This document shows positions 55,157 through 64,000 of a stretch of 64,000 bases of DNA, one piece after another. Each line of letters begins with the position of its first letter. Position 1 is the stretch's first letter. Below the pieces are notes generated by a model. It searched no databases, was not told the origin of the DNA, and was given only the letters and a program-made list of their open reading frames with translations. Both the position numbers and the translations under genes were made by a program. This DNA is from Dipetalonema caudispina (lineage: Eukaryota > Nematoda > Chromadorea > Rhabditida > Onchocercidae): contig JABVXV010000001.1 in assembly GCA_013365325.1 (NCBI GenBank), positions 434,001 through 498,000 of the forward strand. The letters are read 5' to 3'.

Positions 55157-56306
55157 CTATGCGTAGCTAGTTTTCAATTTTGAGCACACACAGGCGGGTC
55201 GACAGTTGGTAGCGCGTCGTCGTCTTGGCGTAACACGTTCAGCAGGGGATGCTTCACTGGTGGAATAATGTACAGTGATTAAATTTTCTAATGTTTCCAA
55301 CATTTCTTCCATGTGTTCAATTTGCTGCTGCGTGATGCATGACTCACCGTTCGGAAACGTACGCTCGAGCGCCACGCAACGTCGCATTTCAACTACGCAC
55401 GCATTTACGCAACCAATAAATTGTGATGCATGCCGCGTAAATTCAACACCTGCAGACAGTATGGGTGAAATAACAGCCATTGATAGTTCTCTCAAACTTA
55501 AATCATTACCAAATTTTATCTGAATTAAAGATTAAGAGCTTGAATTGATCACCAGAATTAACACAACTCTAGGCATTCACCGTAACGTAATGTAATATAA
55601 AATTCTGATGAAAAGATTTAAAATAATTTCATTTTTAAAGTTCTGATAATTTGCCTACTGGACGTAAATTAGTAGTTTAACTGGTAAAAAAAAAGGCCCG
55701 AGTTAAGCCATACAGCCCATTCGGGATCGTAAGAGAATGAGATGGAAGGAAGTGATCAGAGATATTCAATGAAAATCTTCATAGTGATATAATCAATTCG
55801 GATTTTTTTCCCAACATGCCTTATAAACCGTGCTTACTTTCATGACGAAGCTGAGGCAAAATGCAACTTTTAGCCGCTTCACAGGCTCTAATGCATGCTC
55901 GACCAAACGAATCAATATCATTGCGAAGTTGTAGTCCATCCTGTCCTGTACCAATACACTGGACTACATTTCGAAACTGCGCCAGCTGTACATTAGAATC
56001 ATGTACCAGCTTAAATAAAATGATGAGTTTGATTACATCAACGAGATGATCCCATTCTTACCAATATGTGATGCACGCTGCTTAAATAATAAACACGACC
56101 TTAGCTGGCTAACTGCATATCAACCACACTAATCCATTCTTATCTTTTAATCAGTAGTGACTCATCTTATTGTAACTTTCATTCAGTTGTTCTTTATCAG
56201 TGTTAATTATTATCACAGTGATAAATAATGAGAAAAGGAGAAGGATGAGTACCTCTTGCAATCTCCTTACACTTGAGAGAGAATGTTGTCGCAGCTTGTA
56301 GGCCAT
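55157..56306 (-). CDS. rsbp-1: R7BP/RSBP-1-like binding protein of RGS7-family regulators
   Basis: Minus-strand exons 56306-56271, 56009-55838 and 55519-55157 are well marked. The start (MAYKLRQHSLSS) has a TGA in frame just before it and a tgtttag acceptor eight bases upstream. LVHDSNVQLAQFRNVVQCIG aligns without gaps to [20 protein letters not shown] of mammalian R7BP, and QLRNDID..CIRACEAAKSCI continues the match. Further on come helical segments (FIGCVNACVVEMRRC) and a C-terminal tail with a basic run and cysteines (TPRRRRATNCRPACVCSK), matching the polybasic plus palmitoylated tail that tethers R7BP to the plasma membrane. The family anchors R7 RGS/G-beta-5 complexes that speed GTP hydrolysis by Gi/o-class alphas. 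The junction between the last two exons is out of phase (phase 1 donor gtaagc, next exon open only in phase 0). A 17-bp microexon at 55680-55664 would repair it, giving 195 residues. Confidence 0.75.
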
Positions 56307-56313
56307 TCAATGT

Positions 56314-56324
56314 CCTAAACAATG
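56314..56324 (-). other. Candidate trans-splice acceptor of the R7BP-like gene
   Basis: On the minus strand, acattgtttag ends eight bases before the ATG. A GCT/CAG-type repeat lies just upstream. No coding exon in the right phase was found above it, so spliced-leader addition is plausible. Confidence 0.4.
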
Positions 56325-57654
56325 TTGGCACTGCCGCTGATGCTGCTGCTGCTGCTACTGCTGCTGCCGTTGTTGGCGGTAATGACGATGGTGATGTTTG
56401 CGAATCATTGAGCTTATCCTATCGATCGCGAGAGGAAGCATTCTCGCATCCTGGCAGCAGCAATAGCAACAGCACCAGCCTTCTTCAATGAAAAAACTGT
56501 CCTGAAATGACCTCATTTCCGGTACAGTTGCATCTACCTATCCTTACTATCATAATTCGGCCGTGCATACAACATCTACATGTACACTTGCAACAACTTT
56601 ACTCGGCTTGAGTGATTCAAGTTCAAGCATCCTGTTCCATGTTACGCCTTTCACAACGTTCGCTACGGCAGCAAAATGTTCCCCACTCAATGTTTGGCAC
56701 ATTTTCATGTGGACCAATTAACATCTTCGTTGACACTTGACCTTCCACTGTTTGTTGTTACTATTCGGTGCGTTCCTTATCCGTTATATGTCTGTTCATT
56801 TTAATTAGAAGAGTAAAAGAAAAAAAAAAAGGCCTAAAGAAGAGAAAGCATCTTTAACGTTCCGAAGTTTACAAAAAAGTAACTCGGTCGAGGGTTTAAC
56901 CCACCAAATTTAAAACTGAGCATATGATAATCCCATGGTCATTTCTTCATTTGATAGTGTACGGAAAGTGATTATAAAATTGACAGTGAGATAGTTGGAA
57001 TGCCCCCCTTTACAGATAGCATAATTTTTGAATCAAATAGTCGAACAGTGGCCAGCTTCAAGGTTATATACTAAGTATAATACACCACGTATGGATGACT
57101 CTAAGAATTGTGGAATTTTACTAAAATGCATCCAGAAAAAAAAAAAAAATCAACAAGCGATGAACAGACACAAAACCATCGAAATATACAAAAGAAAATT
57201 CGAAAAAGTCATACAAAATTTTAACGGACAGCAGAATACAAAGTTTAATAACGAAATTTAGTTCTGAATTCTGAACAACGATATCTATACTACGAACTGA
57301 AAATGAATCCTTATCCTAGAAAAAGATGTTGTTGATACCCATGCCTTGAAATTTCCATTCCATGTGTGTCTCCTAAGAGTTTTCAAAAAAAAAAAAAGAA
57401 AAAAGTACCATTCCCTAATGTTTATCCATGAATGAACCAGAAAAACAAAGAAAAAAAAAAATGTATTCCGCAAAGCATAGATATTCATTGAAAAGGCCAA
57501 AAAACCCTGGCATATGTGCAAATTTACCTATATACATAAGAATCCTGAAGATAAAAACTGATTAATTTGCCAAGATCTCCGTTATAATTCTTATAAGATT
57601 ATTGAAAATATTCAGTATTCCTATTAAAATATCTGAAGTTATAAGCGATTGACC
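56325..57654. other. Intergenic, R7BP-like gene 5' side to CAF-1 3' end
   Basis: About 1.3 kb between two minus-strand genes. Apart from the trinucleotide repeat and several A runs (for example near 56820, 57140 and 57390) nothing was recognised. Confidence 0.5.
56340..56368. repeat. (TGC)n trinucleotide repeat
   Basis: Imperfect TGC/GCT repeat just upstream of the R7BP-like start codon. It opens long alanine- or serine-rich frames on the minus strand which do not join the next exon in phase. Confidence 0.9.
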
Positions 57655-60600
57655 TTAGTCTACGACATAGATGTTATCATGATAACTATCACTGCTGCAA
57701 TCACTATCGTCATTATCATCGTAATCATTTTCAATATCATCTGGATATTCGAAAAACACAGCTTCTTCCACTTCCTCAGGAACACCTTTCGCCGGTAGTT
57801 CAAAGTGTGGGCCCCATAAAAGTGGAATTAAGGGTTTGTTAAATTTCTTCGACTTTTGTTCAAGATTATGCTTCCATTCATTCGCCTGAAATTATTGGAA
57901 TCGTTGGGATTCAAACTTATATATTAATTTCCAATTTTCAATTTAGACTGTTGTTTATGCCAAGTTGATTGCCTTCAACAAGATAACGACCGGATTCTTG
58001 CTCGAAAGACTGATAGAATTAGAGCTCCTAACATTAAGATTGCAAAAGTAGATTTTATCATTTCTCTACTAAGATTTACTAAGTTCATGGCCTATTCAGT
58101 ACGGATTTCAAAAACCGAACCATCAGAATTCTTGAAATCCATACCGCAGATTGTTCTAGTGAAGCGAGATCTAGTTATAACCATATATCTTCCGATATTT
58201 ATGTGCAGATCGACAACAATAAAGACAATAACAAGAAAGAAACAGTTTAAAGTCCGGAAAACTCGATCTGTTTAAATTTAATTATAAATAGCATAGATTT
58301 TTCCATGGTCAACTTTTTCCCTTTCCATATCCAACCATAAAGTATATCATGGTATTAAGTTTGTATTATTCGTAATCTATAGTCAAAGAAGTTAGCATGA
58401 TTTCAATCATAAATTTAATGACTGGTAATCATAAATCTTGCAAAATTGTAATTATCAAAGTTAATGAAAAGAGTAGATAATTTTACGATGTAGAAGATAA
58501 TTCTGAATTAGATAACATGGTTGAAAAATCCAAATTTAATGAATTTACCACAGCTCTGAGACGTTCTGCACGTTTATTAGAGTCTTCATGATGTTCAAGA
58601 CGATCCTGTTCATCTTCACCCTCACCTTCTGACAGATATCCGTGCTGTACAATAAAACCATCACCATCGCTCGAGTGATCAGAATCCTAAAAGCCGATAA
58701 TTTTGCATCTCGATATTTATCGGAAATTTATTGTCAGCAGGAATTGCATTTCAAATGAACGAAGAAGTCTTCAGAATGGCTGTTACGGTTCGTGAGATAG
58801 AATATCAGAAAGATTCAACGTTTGGACATCTCTTTATGAACCGAAAGACAAGAAATGTCGTATTTCCAAAAAATATTAGCACTATACTTAACAATAACCG
58901 TAAATCCCCCGCATATCTTTCAGTAATAAATACAACAATTCGACAAAGTTCCTGGTATCTACAAACATATGGTTTCAGTTACATCCGCAAAAACTTCTAC
59001 ACAAAATACTCACTAACTAACAATTATTAAAATTTGGAAAAAATCTGAAAACACAACCTCCTCATCCTCTTCACTCATTGTACTTTCATCGCAATCGTCA
59101 CCTTCTGGAATTTCCCACTCCTCATCTGAATCCACTTCATAGTCTAGTATCTACAAAATAAAGCGGATGTGAAATTTTCGCCTATAAGGACCAGCCGATT
59201 TTAAAATAATTCGGAAATTATGAAATCAATCTCTGTTAAATCGACTCAAATACCTCTGTATCTTTGGCAAAAGGTTTCCTGCCTGTTATAACAGTGCTTC
59301 GTTTCCTCCATGTCCCGTAATAAGGAGGCCTCCAGTTATCATGAAATTGAAATAGTTTGGCTCGATTTAGCTTTCTAAAAAAAAACCCCGTGAACATGTG
59401 ATACTTTGCTTCTATTTCGTAAGAGTTCGGAACTATAAAATTGCTGATACCCCCTAGATTTCTGCGAAATCTCACCTAACATCTTATGGCACGAGACATT
59501 AACAGAGCACCGCTGAAACATGGCTTTAGACAAGCCAGCGTATTATATGCTAACCAACTGAATTAAGCCAGTGAATGAATCAGCTCAGTTTATATCCCAG
59601 TTCTTTAATTGCTACATAATATTTCGTACTATCTGGCATATATTTATGGTAGATTTGTCACTTAAAAAATTTAGAAATTTTTCACCTTCAGTTTTGTTAC
59701 AGTAACAAGGAGCAAGACCTAACTTTGAAGAAAAACAATATAGAACAAGAAAAACAAAGGAAAACTAACACTTTCTCAACTGTACGAGGTTTAATAGTTG
59801 ACAGATACGGCCTTTCCTGCAACTGATCAGTCGGTAACAATTTCTGAGTCAACCATAAAAAGTAATTGAGTAGTTATGCCAGGAAACTTCAAATATTAAA
59901 GTTTTCCTACAAAATAACACAAAATGAACGCAATGATCTTATTAAAACACACGACTGGCTGTACTTCCACCAGCAGACTGTCATGAACTTCTTTTGATAA
60001 CGGTTGGCGTCGACACATCGGTGCAAGTGACACTCCTTGTTTGCAAAAAAACGGTAGGACATTAAGTATTGATGACGTCTGCACTGCTTCATATTCTCTT
60101 CCTGTCTTTTCTTTCTTACCAAAAAATGAGAGAAAACGGTCCGACTCCCGTTTCTTCTTAAGTTGCACTTCCTGAAATGAAAACGAGTTATACACAAACA
60201 TATAAGTCAGCTGTTCTGTATATTTATACAAAACCAATTCTTCAGCCGAACCTCTTCCTCTTTCCTCTTCTTTTCACGTCTTTCTTCTTCTTCTTTTCGT
60301 TTTTTTTTACGCTCCTCTTCTTCTTTCTCCCTCTTTTGTCTTCTGATTTCTTCTTCTGCTCTTCTTCGCTCTTTTTTTTCTTCTTCCTCCTTTTTCCTTT
60401 GCTCCTTCCTCTGCAGATCCTCTTTACGCTTCTTTTTCCTCGCTTCTTCTTGTTCTCTTTTTAGCCTCTCCCTTTCCCTGCAATTTAAAAATTTTACTTG
60501 TATTTTTACCTGTATCTCCCAGGTTCTTCAGGAAAGGAAAGGTACAGTTATCCGGGTTCTTACCGTTAGTGAATGTTTAGAGTACAAATACTAAGTAGCT

Positions 60601-61958
60601 GTAAAAGAATGGGAAAAGTTAACGGGTAAGATACTTTTGCGCTTCTCCCTTTTTCCGCCTTTTCTCTTCCATCGCGGTTTCGCGATTTTTCTGAAAAAGT
60701 ACGACAGTTGAAAATATTACACAGCAATTATAAATAATTTTAAGTATAAAAAGAAAAAAGATATATTGCCTGAGCCATTCATCTCACCGCAATGTATTAT
60801 TTTCTAGTTCAAGATTCAAAGTAAAATTCAAAGTAAAAGTTAAGTTCTAATACAAATTTACTTCTTTAAAAGAAAAAAGTGCAAGTGTAAGAAGGTGAAT
60901 ACGGTAGTCGACAGTCCCCGTCCCACCACTCAAAGAGTTAGAATGTATGAAGGATCTTCGAAAAAACGTAATTTAAGTTTGATTCTAGTTTCAAATTTGT
61001 TTAGGAATCTTAAATGAATAATCCCTCTCCGCAGAAGTCTCATAACAAATCACCATCCTCTCTGCAGCAACCCTTCTCCGTTCTCTCATCCTTTTTTCTT
61101 GTTCAGCCAACTGCTTTACCGTTACTTTCCGATATCGGCGGACAGGTACATTTCCATGTGATTCTTTCTTGCGAGGACTTTCAGTAATAGAGTCTGTATC
61201 ACTTATTTCAATTATCTACAATACACAGACATTTTCAAAAGAAAGACGCGAGGGCTTTATCCTTAATTTAGATAAATTATTTTTATAGTTTTAAAATTCC
61301 CCAGGAAATTAAATTAAAAAAGCTTTAAACTTTCATAACAAGTGTCACATGTTCTGCTATGATCTTTAAATTAATTGAGAAATTCTGAAAATCCATACCT
61401 CGTCAACACAATGTTTTCTACGTCTAGATGAAGCTTTCTGATGATCCATCTGAAAAGTTCATCTTCAAGACGTTGCATATTCATATGAAATATTACAAAG
61501 AGCTCCTATTTCCAAATTAAATTCGGTTGCTTCATCGAATATGGAAGAAGATCGGATAATTTGTGACGAGGGTAGTGACGAAGCATAATGGGATTTTCCA
61601 AAAAGCTCAAACAGATTGTCGATAGCTTAATTGGTGACTGGATTAAAGGAATGAATAGGTTTTTAGACATTTGTAATGAAATGCTAGAGGGTAGGTCAGT
61701 AAGGCAGGAGAAAGCGTACTTCATGACATGAAGTTTATTTTTTTTAAATTTTTTTGGGAAACAAGATACAAAAGTAATTATTTTGTTCATACTTACAATG
61801 TAGGCGACAGCTTCAACCACTTCACGAACAAAATCGTCAACCTCACTAGCGATTACTTCATCATTGTGTCCTTGTATTTTTCCATCAAAACATTGTTTCG
61901 TTAAATATTTCTTCACCTCAGCTTCATTATTTTCTTTATCATCTCTGTTCATATCCAT
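57655..61958 (-). CDS. chaf-1: Chromatin assembly factor 1 large subunit (CHAF1A/p150)
   Basis: Eleven minus-strand exons: 61958-61797, 61449-61399, 61215-61054, 60690-60635, 60477-60252, 60171-59953, 59816-59770, 59374-59254, 59150-59058, 58686-58549 and 57885-57655, giving 501 residues, shorter than human p150. A charged KER coiled coil spans about residues 120-220 (repeated K/E/R such as KREQEEARKKKRKE). Next comes a PIP-like PCNA-binding peptide, SDRFLSFF (229-236), where p150 has KAEITRFF. The core follows: KLFQFHDNWRPPYYGTWRKR, then LDYEVDSDEEWE and an acidic run, then GDGFIVQHGYLSEGEGEDE. CAF-1 deposits new H3-H4 at replication forks. The donor at 59953 could instead be at 59965. The second exon begins with ATG directly after a ttttcag acceptor, so a shorter form starting MDHQKASSRR is possible. 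Confidence 0.92.
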
Positions 61959-63052
61959 ACCGCAATTATCGATTTCTTTCCAGAAAGAATAAAGTAACTT
62001 AGGAAAAATGAATCTATGAATATTCGAGATAAAAAGTACTACACTCGTAAACGAATCGATAATGATGGTTAAATCTCAACTTCCATGCATACAAACATAT
62101 ATACACACACATGAAAACTCATAATTTAACAATGATTGTTGTGAGTTGAACAAGTGAGAGGTCAGAGTGACAAACAAAAAGTCAACGTAATGTAAGTCCA
62201 ATCGTCAGAAAGACCCCTAAGAGATACAACCAAGTCAAAAAAAACCGCTTCCCAACATTCAAATTCTAAATCTTGCGCGCAACTAAACCATTCATCTAAG
62301 GTGGCGTTATGAAAATGTTAATCCAAGTGTGTGAAGTATTATGAGGATAAGGTTGTTTCATTTTAACTTCTATCTGATGTATAACTCTTCATAATTGCAA
62401 TAATTGTGATCATTCCGTTGTATCCAGATTAGATATTGATAGAGGTAACTGGATTGACTTGTATCATAGATACTGCTGATGGCAGTATATTAAGATGAAT
62501 AACTTTCATGTTAATATATTACGAGAATGAGAAGAGAAGCAGTTAGTTAGGTGTAGTAGGTAGCTCACCTCTAGAATTTTCTTCATCTTCTTGTTACCAG
62601 CTCCTTCTCACCCATTGCGCCAATAGGTCGACATACCTCTTGCATCATTCAACAGCCGCTTCAAACAACTCTCCCAGTTGCTCTTAATTCGAAGACCATG
62701 GCAACGCTGCTTCCATCATATACATCGATATGAAATTAACGCTATGATGATTGCTTTCCGATTTTAGAACTTCTTCTTCACGATGAATGTTGATGACCTA
62801 TGACTCAGGTCAGGAAGACTTTCATGTCACTAAATACAAATCATTTGAGAAACACATAATAAGTTCATACTACATATATTAAGGCTAATCCATAGCTCGC
62901 ATAATCAAGCTTACATTGAAAGTTACTCTCTTGTCATCTTTAATTATTAACTTTTAGGATGAAAATGTCTATTTCTTACTTCATTCTAAAATTATTTCTA
63001 GAATTTAATGACATTTGAGAAGCTAAAACTTCTTGTTTCTTTTTGCAATGTT

Positions 63053-63078
63053 TGTGTATGTATGTATGTATGTATGTA

Positions 63079-63120
<42 letters not shown>
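63053..63120. repeat. (TATG)n(TG)n microsatellite
   Basis: About 68 bp of TATG repeats passing into TG repeats on the plus strand. Confidence 0.95.
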
Positions 63121-63124
<4 letters not shown>

Positions 63125-63327
63125 TCATCTGTATGTAAATGTGCTAAGGGAGTTTTTTTTTTCTTTTGAATGAAAAAGAGGAGAGAAGTTATCATCTGTC
63201 CAAAGAAAAGTTTTCTTAAATGTTCAACTTTTCCCTTTCATGAAAATGTTGAAGGAAAGCAGAAATGAGTGCTAATACATTGTCACTGATATTTCCTTTA
63301 GTAGAGAAGTAGAGCGTATTGAGACAG

Positions 63328-63427
63328 GTTGTGTTCCGATTCAATGAATGCTATGCTCGTCGCTATGCATTCTACTTACTTGATGGAGTTAGATTTGAAT
63401 TTGAACAGAATTCATTCTTCATTGAAG
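63328..63427 (+). CDS. Possible coding exon of an unrecognised plus-strand gene (weak)
   Basis: An open stretch between a gagacag acceptor and a gaag|gtaaaa donor reads VVFRFNECYARRYAFYLL and on to EQNSFFIE, ending in phase 1. Two later acceptors keep the frame: one near 63630 gives AWRSFVKHFETIVI and a stop, the other (aatttcag ending at 63952) gives a cysteine-rich run (YCKHQCTMRCIFCYG) open to the window edge. In another frame the same stretch starts MNAMLVAMHS. No family is recognised. Confidence 0.25.
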
Positions 63428-63526
63428 GTAAAACCAGCACTGTCTGTCATTATTATCACTAATCATTCCCAATGCTTCTTCATTTAGGAATTCTTTCTAA
63501 TTATCCATTTACTAAAGAGGCAAAAG

Positions 63527-63570
63527 TGATGATGATGATGATGATGTTATATATATATATACATATATTT
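63527..63570. repeat. (GAT)n and (AT)n microsatellites
   Basis: About 19 bp of GAT repeats followed by a short AT repeat. Confidence 0.9.
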
Positions 63571-64000
63571 TTTCTTTTTTGAAGTGCAAAAAGTACTGAT
63601 ATAGTTCCTTGTTATTATTTTACTTTAGCATGGAGATCATTTGTGAAACATTTTGAAACTATTGTAATTTAATTATTTATTTACAAGAATTGTATGTTTA
63701 AAATAGCCTTCCAATCCTTTCAACTTTTCAAATTTCAAAAATTTCCCATAAATTTTTTTCAAATATACGTTGAAGTTTCCGAAAGCTGTCATGTAATTTT
63801 TGTTAAAAAGATCATGATTTTTTTTTTTCGAAAGGCTTTTTCGCAAGAAGTAATTTGTCAATTTTGTGAAAAAAAATGTTTCAAATTTTTTAGGTTAAAG
63901 AATTTTTAAGTTAAAAATATTCATGAAGTATAAGATTAAAATGGAATTTCAGTCTATTGCAAGCACCAATGTACGATGAGATGCATTTTCTGTTATGGAA

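Larger units (their letters stand above)
61959..64000. other. Upstream of CAF-1: weak exon candidates and microsatellites
   Basis: About 2 kb. It holds an open island at 62570-62735, a large TATG/TG repeat (63053-63120), GAT and AT repeats (63527-63570) and a possible plus-strand exon at 63328-63427. No gene can be assigned with confidence. Confidence 0.5.

Noticed and set aside
55275..55523. 82-codon plus-strand ORF rich in cysteine and serine
   Set aside because: Antisense shadow of the last exon of the R7BP-like gene.
56273..56491. Alanine/serine repeat-coding frames around the TGC repeat
   Set aside because: On the minus strand they end in a phase that does not join the next exon. The short MAYKLRQ start in another frame does.
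60177..60464. Plus-strand phenylalanine/leucine-rich ORF
   Set aside because: Antisense shadow of the charged coiled-coil exon of CAF-1.

Overview
The window looks like nuclear DNA of a nematode, most likely a spirurid/filarial-type (clade III) worm. The evidence is AT-rich sequence, short coding exons split by many introns with TTTYAG-type acceptors, recognisable animal genes whose best fit is to nematode-style orthologues, and several start codons lying just downstream of a strong splice acceptor that has no obvious upstream exon, as expected for spliced-leader trans-splicing. The species cannot be named from sequence alone. No rRNA, tRNA, CRISPR array or intact transposon was seen.

Layout, left to right. 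1-3.4 kb: no confident gene. 3.4-5.3 kb (-): a four-TM MARVEL-domain protein. 6.7-9.5 kb (+): a secreted purple (tartrate-resistant type) acid phosphatase. 10.4-13.5 kb (+): PHAF1 (C16orf70/UPF0183 family), with a duplicated 58-bp unit over its poly(A) region. 17.8-21.9 kb (+): a DOMON-plus-cytochrome b561 ferric-reductase-type protein. 22.5-26.6 kb (-): an SLC7/LAT-type amino-acid transporter light chain. 29.8-37.7 kb (-): the ESCRT AAA ATPase VPS4, whose 4.2-kb fourth intron holds a complete class-A-like orphan GPCR on the opposite strand (33.6-35.5 kb). 40.9-48.7 kb (+): the stimulatory G-protein alpha subunit (gsa-1 type) with a 5.2-kb first intron. 48.7-55.1 kb: no confident gene. 55.2-56.3 kb (-): an R7BP/RSBP-1-like RGS7-family binding protein. 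57.7-62.0 kb (-): the large subunit of chromatin assembly factor 1. 62-64 kb: only weak exon candidates.

All exon-intron models were built by hand from splice signals, reading phase and remembered family sequences. They keep frame from start to stop for every gene except the RGS-binding protein, where one junction needs a tiny extra exon. Three genes (orphan GPCR, G-alpha-s, R7BP-like) bear on heterotrimeric G-protein signalling within about 23 kb, but nothing in the sequence proves a functional cluster. The other genes serve unrelated housekeeping, trafficking, redox, transport and chromatin roles. The most unexplained structures are two perfect 15-16-bp hairpins inside introns, one extended by a symmetric pair of TGACGTT arms. 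I found no convincing new biological system.
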